From positions 2,976,001 to 3,040,000 of the forward strand of contig OX337237.1 of assembly GCA_946965045.2 (NCBI GenBank): 64,000 bases of DNA, written 5' to 3'. The stretch comes from Epithemia pelagica. Taxonomy: Eukaryota; Bacillariophyta; Bacillariophyceae; Surirellales; Surirellaceae. The position numbers and the translations under genes are program-made. This document shows positions 10,930 to 21,510 of the stretch, piece by piece (within the stretch, counting starts at the first letter, position 1; every line of letters starts with the position of its first letter). A model generated the notes under the pieces. It ran no database searches. It was not told the DNA's origin and was given only the letters and a program-made list of their open reading frames with translations.

Positions 10930-11440
10930 AACAGTCCTTCAAAACGTCTCACTTGGACATCTGGACAACAGGTCTTCCCACATGTGCTACGATTGCATCC
11001 TTTGAAGCGGAACCTGGTCCCGCTGGTGGTTGGGAAACGTTATTCTTGGTCGGTTCCACAGCTTGTGGCGGACTAGCCTTTTTGGTCAACACTGTGCGTC
11101 GGTCAACAAGCAATTCGATTCCGTCAACAAGCAATTGTGTCTTGGTTCTTTGGAGGGTAAGCTGGGTTTCTTGAAGCAGGACCGTCGTGCGTTGGAACTC
11201 TTTGGTCTCATGACACAAAACGATGACGTGAAAACTTGTATTGCAGAAAAGATGGATGAACTAGGACCGGACATCATTCAGGCACCGAAAAAAGATGGGG
11301 GAACTAGACGACGAGATCAAGAAAAAGGGAAACGAAATCAATACGCTACAACAAAAGATCGCCCCTGTATAACATCGACAATAAGCCGGATTGATGGAAT
11401 CATCCAGTGCCGATGATTCAACAGGGCTTGTCTAACTTGA
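10930..11440 (+). pseudogene. Remnant of a coiled-coil gene, copy A
   Basis: Matches the minus strand of 19960-20315. A shared coding-like piece is MDELGxDI...GELDDEIKKxGNEI, a short coiled coil; in this copy it is broken by frame changes. Upstream pieces resemble LAFLVNT-xxSVNKQ. A GTAAGC...TTGCAG pair in both copies suggests an ancestral intron. The two copies are in opposite orientation. Confidence 0.55.
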
Positions 11441-12054
11441 AAGGACGTTCCAGTCGTTTCGACCTGTTGTCTACTCCAGATCTTGCGCTACTCGTGGCAG
11501 GAAAGGCTTTTGGATTTTGCGGAGGCGAACAGTTTGCGTATTAAGATGGGAACCAGCGAATGTGCCAGCTTTGGGACAAACTTGGAAACTCGATTCGAGC
11601 GTCCTCGAATGGCAAGGAATCAAAGGAACATGAGAATGGACATTCGTTTCGAGAGTGTCAAAAACACAGTGTCTGATAGCGTCATGTTGTGTCCCACATA
11701 TCGCTATGCTCCTCTAGCTCCTCTCTTACTCCTATCCTTTTTTAAACGCTATCTCTCGAGAGCTCAATAGCACAAAACAAGGAGCTCTACTATACTCCTA
11801 GTAGAGCAAGGACGCGTCAAAAAGAAACAGCGAACTGTGGAAGTAATGACCTTCCCGCACAAGATACTGCGATTCCATGACGTGAACCGAGGAGGTGCAA
11901 GCAGCACCTTGTGGTTGATGTGTTTCGTTGTGTTGTGTGAATCACAGGCCGGCCCATTGAGAAATACGTGCCGTGTTTCTTTTTTTCTCTCAAAAGTCCA
12001 CACAAGGAGGATTCTCGTCGTTTGCGGATTCCTCTGTGGATCGTCGTTATATCC
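11441..12054. other. Spacer between convergent GT61 genes
   Basis: No supported gene. Contains the hairpin at 11784-11807. Genes on both sides end towards it. Confidence 0.5.
11784..11807. other. Perfect 9-bp hairpin
   Basis: GCTCTACTA and TAGTAGAGC flank a 6-base loop. It lies between the 3' ends of convergent GT61 genes, so it could mark transcript ends, but CTAGTAGAG motifs recur in many spacers here. Confidence 0.6.
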
Positions 12055-14028
12055 TCATTCATCGTCCAAGTGCGAAACAAAGTTGTTCCGACTATTGTCG
12101 AGTCGCATGATGTGACAGCGGGATTCCACTTGGGAGAATTGCGGACGATACAATAAAGAGGTTCCATTGTGGTTGGACGACGAATCCACCGCAAACGCAT
12201 GTTCCGAGAGGGCCCGTTGGAGCAATTGCAACACATGGGGAATGGAGGGTTCCACGACGGAAATGCGACGATGGACCAACCGTCGCTGGAGTTTGCAATT
12301 GTCGCGGTAATCCTCCAACAATGCTCTGGTACGTGGTTTCATCGATCTCTTCTTCTTCTTGTTGTTGTTGGTGTTGGTGGTATTTGGTATGGTTGTTGGT
12401 GTTGTTGCTGGTTCTATCATTGTCGCGGTCGTAGTATTCCGGTGATCGTTGCTGTTGTTGTCGTGTTGTGGTTGTTGCTGGACCAAAATGGGAAAATATC
12501 CATAATGTCGAATGTGCGCCGAGTTGGCCAGATACCAAAAACCCCACCAATAATAATGGGGTGGAAAGAGTTCGATCATGGCCGCATTGGGTGGCAAAAA
12601 GACGAGATTGGCCGCGGCCGCTCCATGGACCAAAATCACCACGGATTGGTGCGACCACCAGGTAAATTGTTGGAGGGGTGTCAGTTCTTCCATGACGACC
12701 CGGTCCACCAGGGCGTGCGGATGGGCCGTTTGAATGGCCTGCTCGAGCTCATTTAGGTTGCCAATTCGACGGGTTGTCAAGCGATCCACCAACCCAATGC
12801 GCAACGGAGGACGACGAGGAACAGACGAATCGACCGACTGCTGTTGTTGCTGTTGCTGGTTGTTGCTTGCAGTTTCTCCATCTGATGGGTCGTTGGGAGT
12901 CATGCTGCCAGAGGCCTTGGTTTCATTCTCCGGGACCCAAGCCCCGCGTGGCATGGTACGGTTGTTGTTGTTGTGGTGGTGGTTCCAGTCCACGAGACGA
13001 TTCCTTAAGGCTTGGGCATGATGAGACTGCCAAAAGTAGTGAAAATTTTGGACCGGCTCCAGGTTGGGTCGAAACGTGTAGTGCATTCGGTTCGTACTGT
13101 TGTGAGGTGGGGATTCCCAGAGAGACGTGTCGTCATTGGCGTAATCGTCGTAATCGTCCTTGTCCTTGCCGTTTTCGTCCTTGTTGTCGTCGTGCGGGTG
13201 CTGCGGGCGCAACGTGGTATTGGCAAAGGGCTGTCGCACATAGACTTGGACAATGGTACAATTCATGACTTGCACCATGAGCGCCGTGCGCCAACTCGTG
13301 TGGACCGATTTGAGTCGACCCATATCGGTCAAGTGAATAATGCAGTTATAGTCTTGTCGTGGTGGCGGTGGTTCTGGATGCCTACTCATGGAAGCCAAAG
13401 AACCACCCAAGGATGCGTCGTTATCCTCCTGGGTCCTTTGCTGCTTGTGCTCTAGCTGCAAGCGTTCTTGTTGCGATTGAAAAAAACTCCAACATTGACT
13501 GAGGGCTTGGAGGGCATGAGGGAAATGGTCAAAGGTGATGGTATTGGATCGATCCAAAAAGCACCAAACGGTCGTCGTTGTCGTTGTGGGAATGGTGGTG
13601 GTCGTTGTCGTTGGTGCGGACCGACTAGTACGACTACTATTACTACTAGAACGGTTGACGGCGAACGATTGGGAATGGTGCTTGGAGTGTTGTTGGGTCG
13701 AGTTCCCAGAATCCCTGCGGCTCCCGTCACTGGCATTCCTGGCGGCTGACGATAACGACGACGATGGCAGTCGTAGTAAATGGCTGTAGGTGGAACTTGT
13801 GGTGGTGGTGGTTGTTGTCGGTGCCGCCGCAGCGGCGGCCAGCCATTGGTCTTCCAGAGAAGTGTCTTGTTGAAAGACAATCAACGTGCTGTAACGCAAT
13901 CGTTTGGCAAAGTCACAAACGACAAAGGCCATTACAAAGACGGCCATGCATACCAAACCAAGCTGCTTTTTGGGTCGTGGATGCCATGGAAGCTTGGGAC
14001 TCCCACGGTTCGCACGAGCCGCAGGCAT
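12055..14028 (-). CDS. GT61-like (DUF563) glycosyltransferase, intact divergent member
   Basis: 657 aa, no lesion. A short basic N-terminus precedes one membrane anchor (LGLVCMAVFVMAFVVCDFA, about residues 23-42), then a T/S-rich stem. Family blocks follow: TVWCFLDRS, HFPHALQALSQCWSFFQS, SWRTALMVQVMNCT, LRIGLVDRLTTRRIGN, LTPLQQFTWWSHQSVV, HGAAAANLVFL (about residue 467) and ELFPPHYYWWGFWYL. The HGA-x-x-N and ELFPP motifs are the GT61 signature seen in beta-1,2-xylosyltransferase and EOGT. It probably transfers a sugar in the Golgi; donor and acceptor are unknown. Long HN, DDN and Q tracts interrupt the fold and look like neutral expansions. It is more distant from copies 1-4 than they are from each other, and closer to the copy at 60164-62128 (both YYWWGFW). 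Confidence 0.8.
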   Translation of the reverse strand: MPAARANRGSPKLPWHPRPKKQLGLVCMAVFVMAFVVCDFAKRLRYSTLIVFQQDTSLEDQWLAAAAAAPTTTTTTTSSTYSHLLRLPSSSLSSAARNASDGSRRDSGNSTQQHSKHHSQSFAVNRSSSNSSRTSRSAPTTTTTTIPTTTTTTVWCFLDRSNTITFDHFPHALQALSQCWSFFQSQQERLQLEHKQQRTQEDNDASLGGSLASMSRHPEPPPPRQDYNCIIHLTDMGRLKSVHTSWRTALMVQVMNCTIVQVYVRQPFANTTLRPQHPHDDNKDENGKDKDDYDDYANDDTSLWESPPHNSTNRMHYTFRPNLEPVQNFHYFWQSHHAQALRNRLVDWNHHHNNNNRTMPRGAWVPENETKASGSMTPNDPSDGETASNNQQQQQQQSVDSSVPRRPPLRIGLVDRLTTRRIGNLNELEQAIQTAHPHALVDRVVMEELTPLQQFTWWSHQSVVILVHGAAAANLVFLPPNAAMIELFPPHYYWWGFWYLANSAHIRHYGYFPILVQQQPQHDNNSNDHRNTTTATMIEPATTPTTIPNTTNTNNNKKKKRSMKPRTRALLEDYRDNCKLQRRLVHRRISVVEPSIPHVLQLLQRALSEHAFAVDSSSNHNGTSLLYRPQFSQVESRCHIMRLDNSRNNFVSHLDDE

Positions 14029-14844
14029 TGTCTACTACACGACCCTTTCCTGGGTGTTGGTGACTCGTGTCGTTCTTGTGGCAAGACGATATTAGAGGAT
14101 GACCAATGGTTGGTCGTTCAATGGCGGGTCCACGTTGGATCCGGTTTGGCTGTCGTTTGGGTGCTGCTGCTGGTTCAATCACACACCGAGATTCTCTCGT
14201 TCATCCACTACTTTGAATACTAGTAGAACGAGCCATCCAATCGTCGTAGACCACCATGCTCATGGTTCGTCTCCCGGAACTTGTGTTTTTTGGAAAAAAG
14301 GATGAATACTATTGGGCCTTTTTGGACTCGTAGGGGTAGTTTCGATAGCTGGTAGCGCCAATATATAGTACAAAGTCCAAGAAAATTTTCTATGGGTTCG
14401 ATGACTCGGTTTAGGAGTACATAGCCTCGATATTGTGTACATAGTACTTCCTAGCTAGTAGCTACTCTGGTCTAGCTATATAGTCCTTTAGCTCTCTAGC
14501 TAGAGCTACCGAGAGGAGGACTTTTCGGTGGGAGTAGACGCAGTTCCATCATTGCATTCCACAAACCAATTCCAGTCTCGATAGTATTCGCTTGTGAGTT
14601 TGGACTCGAGTCATTGAGGAACGGTCCACTGGCGGCGGCATTGTGTCCGTACACACACAAGTGACATGAGAATGGGACCGTGTGGGTGCGGGGGACTGCA
14701 AGATCCTCGAGAGAACAGACTTGCGCGCGCCAGAGAACAGCAGTTGGGGTGTGGTATAAAAAGTGTTGCAACACACTCTCTTTCTCCCAAACGAATATAG
14801 TAGATGGAACCCTCTCGTGTGTTGGAACCGACCCACGGCCAAAA
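14029..14844. other. Spacer rich in CTAG motifs
   Basis: No supported gene. 14440-14515 is dense in CTAG and TAGCTA. The rest is ordinary spacer between the 5' end of the GT61 gene and the 3' end of the LRR-like gene, both on the minus strand. Confidence 0.5.
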
Positions 14845-16566
14845 TCACACCCCAGGTGGTGGCGGCGGTGGCACGACCATGAGAGACGAAGAAGCAGCAG
14901 CCACCACAATGGTTTGCACCAGTTGAAAGGTGACCGTGGGACTGTGTCGTACCGTGTGGAACAAGACGTGGGGCAAGACGTGCTGCCAGGACTCCTTTTC
15001 CTCCTCCAGCAGTGAGTACTGTCGCAAACCGCTGCGATTCAAGGACAAGAGAAAGGGAACCGTTTCTGCAATGGAGTTGACTTTGCCGCGGTGACTCGAA
15101 AAATCCTCCTTGAGGTTCCTGTTGTGGCTCTGCTGGCGGAGAGGCACGACTTGTTGTTGCCGGTGTCGTCGTTGTCGTTCTTGTCGTGACTGTGGCACCA
15201 ACAAGGAGGAGGAGGAGACTAGAGAGACACTGGTGAGCGTTGTATTGGATTCCTCCAACACGCACGACAGTGTTTGCAACAAGCGTTGTCGAATCCAAGG
15301 TGTATGGGTGAGGCTTTTGGTGGTGGTCCTGGTCTCGTCGTGTCGTGGCAAATTCGTGGCAGTTTCAGTTTCCTGCTCGTCATCATCAACCACTACCCGA
15401 CACGAGTCCAAGTCCAAACACGTCACCGTGCGATTGTACCGCAAAGCGTGCAACAGCAGCAGACAATCGGCAATGCCATGGACAAAGGTACTGGAGGACA
15501 AGTCCAATTTCTTTAGCTGATGGTGGTTGGATGTCGTCGTCGTAGTAGGAGTCGGAGAGGACAAGTCGGTGGCGGCCACTGCTCCTCCTCCCATGGAGAG
15601 ACCTTGCGCAATGAGTTGACACTGGGAATGCGTCAAGGGGACATGGATCAGATTCAATTGTTGCAATCGTGCCATCCACGAGGGAAACAACCAGAGGTTG
15701 TGGTTGTCATTGTTGAGAGGAGGCGAGACGACTCTAGTAGTAGTGTTGGATGGATCGGTCGAAGGAGCATCCGTTCGGCGGGTCATGTTGGTGGTCCGAT
15801 CCAGCATGTCCGGCCGCAGCCATATGGAGCTGGAGTCGGTTCGGCTCCGGGAAAAGGACACGGTTTTCAAGGCCGACAATTCGGTGAGTGCCTTCCAAAA
15901 GAGTACAGAGGGAGAAGCACAAGAAGACGAATTGAGAGGACGTGTCGTGTGGGTGGGTCGAACCGATGCAGGGTCCCATCCATTCCACAAACAGGACGGC
16001 AAGGGTTCCCACGTCAAGTGTTGCAAGCATTGCAGAGACGCGAGGGCCGTGACCAAGCGCACCAAATCTTGGTTGTGGTGGTGGTCGTCGTTTGAGGTTG
16101 CTGATTCGCCGTCGAATGATTCACCCAGGAGGATGATGCGTACATGCCACAGAGACAGGGTATGCAAGGTGGTCCGACAGCTGGTCAAGAGGGTGGACAA
16201 GGATGCGAGGGGTACCGTGTGGGGAGACACGCAATGCGCATGCCATTCGAACCGGTGCAATCGACAGATACCCTGTTGGACGGACTGTGCCGTTTGTTGG
16301 AATTGCCGCCGCAATTCGTGTGAGTCATGGTCGGTAAACCGGGAATAGACAATCAAGGCATGTTCATCGTCAACATCGTTCTTCCCTGTGGGCTCATTGT
16401 GTGGATTGCAGGGATTGTCCCGAGTGACTCCCAAGTCGGTGAAAGGCAAGAGACAATGTCCACTCGCCAGAGGTTGGTCCCACTCTGGGAGTGTGCTTTC
16501 GGAATACCCCGTCAAGTCAATAATTTCCTCGTGATCATCGTGAACCGTCATGATTGACACACACAA
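14845..16566 (-). CDS. Leucine-rich-repeat-like protein
   Basis: 573 aa. Irregular leucine-rich segments such as LQCLQHLTWEPL, LQQLNLIHVPLT, LKKLDLSSSTF and VTCLDLDSC, spaced with H/N/T-rich inserts, suggest a degenerate RNI/LRR ribbon; such proteins are abundant in diatoms. The C-terminus holds an L-rich helix (ETVPFLLSLNRSGLRQYSLLEE, written here only as its start ETVPFLLSLNRSG) and ends in a proline run. No signal peptide or membrane segment is evident. The second Met (codon 6, 16551) is an alternative start. A protein-interaction role is inferred; no specific partner is suggested. Confidence 0.6.
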   Translation of the reverse strand: MCVSIMTVHDDHEEIIDLTGYSESTLPEWDQPLASGHCLLPFTDLGVTRDNPCNPHNEPTGKNDVDDEHALIVYSRFTDHDSHELRRQFQQTAQSVQQGICRLHRFEWHAHCVSPHTVPLASLSTLLTSCRTTLHTLSLWHVRIILLGESFDGESATSNDDHHHNQDLVRLVTALASLQCLQHLTWEPLPSCLWNGWDPASVRPTHTTRPLNSSSCASPSVLFWKALTELSALKTVSFSRSRTDSSSIWLRPDMLDRTTNMTRRTDAPSTDPSNTTTRVVSPPLNNDNHNLWLFPSWMARLQQLNLIHVPLTHSQCQLIAQGLSMGGGAVAATDLSSPTPTTTTTSNHHQLKKLDLSSSTFVHGIADCLLLLHALRYNRTVTCLDLDSCRVVVDDDEQETETATNLPRHDETRTTTKSLTHTPWIRQRLLQTLSCVLEESNTTLTSVSLVSSSSLLVPQSRQERQRRHRQQQVVPLRQQSHNRNLKEDFSSHRGKVNSIAETVPFLLSLNRSGLRQYSLLEEEKESWQHVLPHVLFHTVRHSPTVTFQLVQTIVVAAASSSLMVVPPPPPPGV

Positions 16567-17099
16567 AAAAACAACACTGTCGACGTGTCGTCAATCTTTT
16601 GTGGGTGTTGGAATGCCCCTCTTGTTGTTGGTTGGTATGTGTGCAATTCCTGTCGTGACTTCGACCGTACTCTCGCAAACGATTGGCACCAAAGTAGTTG
16701 TTCCCAGATGGACACTCTGTGGTTGCTGCTGTTGCTGTTGTGAACCACTCTTTGAGAGGCGTTTGCTTGCGATTGGTAGTCAATCGGCCGCTCTTTCCTT
16801 GTCTTCAATTCGCCTGTTGTGTGCTGTGATACTCTCGTTCTTTCGTTTTGTTCAATTCCTTGTTTGAAACATTCCACATCGAGGAACCAACCAGACGGCC
16901 TTTTGGTTGCTGTTGTGTTAATATTCACTCACACTATCGTTGTCCTGTCAATTCCCACTACGTTCCTCCTTGCAGTAACAAATCGTCCACAACGGTCCAA
17001 CCGAGTCGTGTGGTTCCCCAAATTTGTGTGCGTGTGGTCCCAAAAATCCATGCCGTCTGGCGCAATGGGGGATTCGACAAGCTTTATATTGTTATTTTA
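16567..17099. other. Upstream spacer of LRR-like gene
   Basis: No convincing gene in either strand. Probably contains the minus-strand promoter. Confidence 0.45.
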
Positions 17100-17390
17100 T
17101 TGTAAGAGTACTTATGCGACACAATTGTACGCGCGGCGCGCGGTCCCCGGTCCATTGTTCCAATCAAAAGAGGGGGGGGGCGCCAGTTTTCTGTTGTTGG
17201 GGGTTGGGGATGAATCCTTTTGGTATCCTATATGATGATGCTTGATGAGTGAAGACAAGGGAACCGTCCATGGGAATCCTTTGTTGAGTCAACGACAACA
17301 GATGCATCATCAAGAGTGCCTGGACTTGAAGCAATGTCCATCTGCTCGAATGTCGACTCTTCTCTAACTTTCTTCATGCTTGAAACCTTG
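17100..17390. repeat. Dispersed non-coding repeat, copy 1
   Basis: Contains a G-run followed by CGCCAG, a GGGGATG piece, then GTTGAGTCAAC (17283-17293) and a GAACTTGAAGCAATG-like segment. The same order recurs at 20640-20990, and its second half at 20295-20460. Confidence 0.7.
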
Positions 17391-19800
17391 CTAGCCATGA
17401 TAGCTTATTTATCCGACCGATGGAGGAGAACGATCACGGCTCGTTCGGCTCTAGATTTCGGGAGACGCATGCAAGCAGGAAAGAAATCATCATCGTCTAT
17501 ACATTGTTCCAACCAAAAGAGCCTCGAACACACGTGGAACAATAAAGAGGAGCATATTCTTTGCAAACAATGATTGTCGGAGTCATCCTTAGCGGTGGTG
17601 ACAAAGTCGGTGGACCTATCGACGGATCAACCACATTTAATAGAATCCAGACAGTTCCATCTCGACTGATGCCTCACGAGTAGCCATCCAAGAGCCATTG
17701 TGGCGGGTCGTCGTCAAAGTGATGGACCAGATTGTCCTTGTTGGGGAAAACGTGTTGAGCCGACCAACACCAGGATACCATTTTAGAAATTTGGGGTACA
17801 TGGGACCACGATGACACGTTCCCGTCACTTTGATTCAGCGGAATAATAGTTTGTTGTTGTTGTTGCTGCTGATAATGTTGCCGATCGGCCACGGTCCGTC
17901 GAAGAAGGACAAGCACATGCGGAATGGATGGGTAATGGACTGGGATGCCGCGATTTTTTTGATCCACAGCCCTACTTCTTCTACAGTTGTATTTGAAATC
18001 TTTGTACATCTTCACGACCAGTGTCTTTCGTTTGGATTGGCCCGTGTTGCCTCTTGTAGCCATTAAGGGAAAGTATCCATAGTAGTGCACATTTAAACTT
18101 TTGGACAAGGCCCAAAAGCCAAATTCGTAGTAACGGGGAGGAAACAGTTCAATAATGGCCGATCCTGCTTTCAAAAACAATAGATTGGTCGAGCCAGCGC
18201 CATGGGGAAGAATGACAACCGATTGTCTAGACCACCATGTAAATTGTTGTAGAGGCGTCATGCCTTCCATATTTGCACGTTCCACAATACAATCCGGGTA
18301 CATTCGGTGTATAGCTTGCTCCAGTTGGTCCATGTTCCCAACTCTCCGAGTTTTTACTCGATTGACCAATCCAATCCGTAGAACAGTTTCATCCATGAGG
18401 ACCATGTTGCTACCTGTGGAATTGGTGGTTTTGTAGGTGTTGGCATCGATAGGGGTGTGATTCGTCGTCACGAGAGGAACAAGATTTGTTTTCCGATAGG
18501 TTTCTGTTTCAAAGAGACGATTCCGCAAGACTTGCCCATGTTGGGGATCCCAAAAGAATCGAAGGAGCGCGGCATCATTACGGTGTGGTCGGAACAAGTA
18601 GTAGGTATGAGTGGCAGTGTTTCGTGACAATTCTGGTTTCCGTTTCGTGTGATTCTTCTCCTTTGGTTGGTTCTGGTGATGTGGACTATCGGCCCGACGC
18701 GTTAGTGATACAACCGTACTATTCTGTGGTAGCTGTGACAGATTGAACAGAGTGTAATCAAATGTACACTGCATAACCTCCACGACCAGGGCCGCTCGCC
18801 AATCACGGTCGACTTTTCCCATACCTGCCAAGCGGTTGAAGTTAATATGATACTCAAACTTGTCCTGGTTCGACTGGTGTTGTGGAGGAAAGGCTGCCTT
18901 GAGCTCTGCTTCCTTGGACTGAAAGAAACTCCAACATTGACTCAGGGCCTGCAGTGTATGTGGAAAATGAAGGAACAAATAAGTCGAAGCCTCGTCCAAA
19001 AAGCACCACAAGGCAATGGTCCTGTTCGGCTGCTGTGGTTCGGCTGCTTGTGGCTCGTTGTTGTGGTATGTCACTGCTGGTATAACTGGATGATTTCCGG
19101 GAACTTGTAACTCCGACTTGTTTGTGTTGCTGATGTCGTAGACATTCGCCCTCCCCCCAAAGTCTGGTGATGCTTCTACTCCTGGTGAAGCTTCTTCTAG
19201 GCTGTCCCAAGCCATGGAAGACGTGGAGAGTTTCAGAAAGAATTGACGAGATGTGACAAAGTTTCCAATAAATGCCACATACATTGTGATAACAACGAGA
19301 TTCCTCCATTGGAAAAGTCGTCTTGAAAGAGACGTCCCATTTGGTTTCGTGAAGAGATTTTGAGACCGCCGCATCATCATGGTTGCATCTTATTATTATT
19401 TATGTGTATTCTTCGTCTTCTGCTTCCATTGACCCATTTAATGTGCGCAAGTCATAGGTCATAGCGCTATGTCGACATCTGGTTGGGAACGAATGTGGCC
19501 GCGTCGTCGGTTGGCCCTCTGCGATTCAAAATTCTCCTCGAATCTGACCTATTATTTTAGAGACATAGCCAGGATAGTTTTTCGTCTCGATTGCGGAGCG
19601 ATCCTACGACACCACATCGTCTATAGATATATAGCTATTGGATGGTTGATACCATCTTTTGGACGAGAGAGGATACCTACTCGGGAGACTATGGTAGTAT
19701 GGTTGGTCAGCACATATAGACTTTCGTTCGGTGGTCTCCACACAACGCCACATGAAACTCTGGTCAGGATTGGAACCAAATGACTCGGTTGCACCCAATT
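17390..19800 (-). repeat. Right arm of the large inverted duplication
   Basis: Reverse complement of 6237-8600, including the GT61 gene and about 400 bases upstream (19381-19800). This arm keeps an intact coding frame, which makes it the reference for lesions in the left arm. Confidence 0.75.
17674..19380 (-). CDS. GT61-like glycosyltransferase copy 4, intact
   Basis: 568 aa, the only undamaged member of the copy 1-4 subgroup. A basic start (MMMRRSQNL) is followed by an anchor (LVVITMYVAFIGNFVTS, about residues 28-45) and a stem. Conserved blocks: TIALWCFLDEA, HFPHTLQALSQCWSFFQS, DWRAALVVEVMQCT, VLRIGLVNRVKTRRVGN, QQFTWWSRQSVVILPHGAG (HGAGSTNLLF at about residue 392), ELFPPRYYEFGFW and HHFDDDPPQW at the C-terminus. 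A membrane-bound Golgi glycosyltransferase is inferred; substrate unknown. Several NxS/T sites suggest that it is itself N-glycosylated. Confidence 0.82.
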   Translation of the reverse strand: MMMRRSQNLFTKPNGTSLSRRLFQWRNLVVITMYVAFIGNFVTSRQFFLKLSTSSMAWDSLEEASPGVEASPDFGGRANVYDISNTNKSELQVPGNHPVIPAVTYHNNEPQAAEPQQPNRTIALWCFLDEASTYLFLHFPHTLQALSQCWSFFQSKEAELKAAFPPQHQSNQDKFEYHINFNRLAGMGKVDRDWRAALVVEVMQCTFDYTLFNLSQLPQNSTVVSLTRRADSPHHQNQPKEKNHTKRKPELSRNTATHTYYLFRPHRNDAALLRFFWDPQHGQVLRNRLFETETYRKTNLVPLVTTNHTPIDANTYKTTNSTGSNMVLMDETVLRIGLVNRVKTRRVGNMDQLEQAIHRMYPDCIVERANMEGMTPLQQFTWWSRQSVVILPHGAGSTNLLFLKAGSAIIELFPPRYYEFGFWALSKSLNVHYYGYFPLMATRGNTGQSKRKTLVVKMYKDFKYNCRRSRAVDQKNRGIPVHYPSIPHVLVLLRRTVADRQHYQQQQQQQTIIPLNQSDGNVSSWSHVPQISKMVSWCWSAQHVFPNKDNLVHHFDDDPPQWLLDGYS

Positions 19801-19959
19801 GCCTGCCTTCGTCTTGTACAGTCAGTCACCACAACATTGTAGTGACGGAGCATCATTGCTGCTGGCTCGAGTAGAGAGTGCTGGCTGGTATTTGTGAGAC
19901 ATCGTGGTGTTGCTTTCCACAAGAAAACCAGTCACTCCTCGTGAATCATTGATCGGCAC

Positions 19960-20315
19960 TGATGGATCCCATCAATCCGGCTTGTTGTGGACGTTATACA
20001 TGGTCGATCTTTTGTTGTAGCCTTTTGATTTCATTTCCCTGTTTCTTGATCTCGTCGTCTAGTTCCCCAATCTTTTTTAGTGTATAAATGTCCGATCCTA
20101 GTTCATCCATCGCGTTTCTGCAAATAGACAGGTTTTCAAGTTATTGTTTTGTGTCATGAAAGACCAAAGAGTTCCAACCTGATCCAACGAATGACGCTAC
20201 TACTTCCAGAACCAAGCTTACCTTCCATGGAACCAAGACGCCATTGCTTGTTGATGGAATCAACTTGCTTGACCGACGCAGTGTTGGCCAAAAAGGCTAA
20301 TCCTTTGTTGAGTCA
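19960..20315 (-). pseudogene. Remnant of a coiled-coil gene, copy B
   Basis: The minus strand contains a clean terminal piece, MDELGSDIYTLKKIGELD followed by a heptad-like stretch and a stop, preceded by a TTTGCAG acceptor and, about 110 bases before, GGTAAGC. It could be the last exon of a small gene, but joining the two sides of the putative intron in the visible frame gives an early stop. Treated as a remnant; partner of 10930-11440. Confidence 0.5.
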
Positions 20316-20460
20316 ACGACAATCACGACATCCTCCTCCTCCTTGTTTCTTCCCCCAAAGTATATAAGAAATAAGAACTTTCTTGTCAAGAGAGTGCCTG
20401 AACTTGAAGCAATGTCCATCTCTGTTCGAATGTCGACTCCTCTTACTTCTTCTTTGTCAC
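20295..20460. repeat. Dispersed non-coding repeat, partial copy
   Basis: Shares CTTTGTTGAGTCAACGACA, the CATCCTCCTCCTCCTTG piece and GAACTTGAAGCAATG with 20830-20990 and, in part, 17270-17360. Confidence 0.7.
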
Positions 20461-20476
20461 AGATCATAGGCGTAGG

Positions 20477-20633
20477 TAGTATACGTAGTTTTCGCTCTTC
20501 GTAGAGTTGGCATGCAAGATGGAGTACCCGACGGTCTTTCGGATGGAGTAGGTCTTTTTGTTCACTCTACTGTAATCTGTACAGGTATAGGTTGTTTGTG
20601 TAGTTGGAATGACCGGGCCTCGCTGCGTGACGT
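20477..20633 (-). other. Uninterrupted homologue of the flanks of the 24-28 kb element
   Basis: Read on the minus strand, 20633-20568 matches 24085-24149 (left flank of the element) and 20565-20480 matches 28656-28740 (right flank), with only a few bases between. It therefore behaves as a paralogous empty site for the 4.5-kb element. Confidence 0.8.
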
Positions 20634-20639
20634 TGTACG

Positions 20640-20990
20640 AGTAATATTATGTTTTGTCTTTACTCGTGCCCATTGTTTGCGAGGATGAGAGCCAAACAAA
20701 GGGGGGGGGCGACAGTTCTATGTTGGGGATGCATCCAGCACCCAAAATCCCCGCTCCAGAGTAATGGCGCCAGGGCAGTCGGTAGACTTTTCCCTTTTTT
20801 TTCTTTTTTTCTAGGTATGCTAGAAGCCTTTGTGTTGAGTCAACGTCAAGATGCATCATAACCACAACATCCTCCTCCTCCTTGTTTCTTCCCCAAATGT
20901 GTACAACAAAAACTCTCCTCTCAGGCTAGTGCCTGAACTTGAAACAATGCCCATCCGTTCCAATTTGCGTACTCTACCTATAGTAGGGGT
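20640..20990. repeat. Dispersed non-coding repeat, copy 2
   Basis: Same order as 17100-17390: G-run plus CGACAG, a GGGGATGCATCC piece, GTTGAGTCAAC (20834-20844) and TGCCTGAACTTGAAACAATG. Confidence 0.7.
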
Positions 20991-21510
20991 AGGATTCCAT
21001 GGCAATGGCGACCAGTAGCTTCGTGTCTATACGGATCGAAGCAACCTCCACATTATTTTGCAGCTCTCTCTCTCTTCTCCATATATATCTAAGAGAGTGC
21101 GCTTTGGGCCCACAGTGTCACAGCTGCAACAGCAGCGACAAGAACTTTTTTTCGACAAGAAAAGAAACACATGCTATGCTCAACACTAATGCGACACATG
21201 GATCGACGCAGGCATACTCCAGCAAGGACGACCTAAATTTGAAAAAGCACAAGAGCCATGGCAAGGAAAACACGGCAAACTTTTTGTATCAGATATCAAA
21301 TCGTTCCTAGTTTTCGTTTTTTACATGTGAGTGAGTTTGGGTGTTGTAGTGCTGTGTGTGTGGCATATGTGTGATGCTGATAGATTGTGTGTGGATGGTG
21401 GTACTGTTCTGTTCCAGGTAAAGTGCGCTAGAGATTTCTCCTTGCCGTCTTGGTAGTGTTGCAGTGTTTTGGTGCGCAACTTGTGCGTCGACAAACGATT
21501 ACCTCTCGAT
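20991..21510. other. Spacer downstream of TOM70-like gene
   Basis: No supported gene. Probably includes the TOM70 3' UTR (minus strand). Confidence 0.45.
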
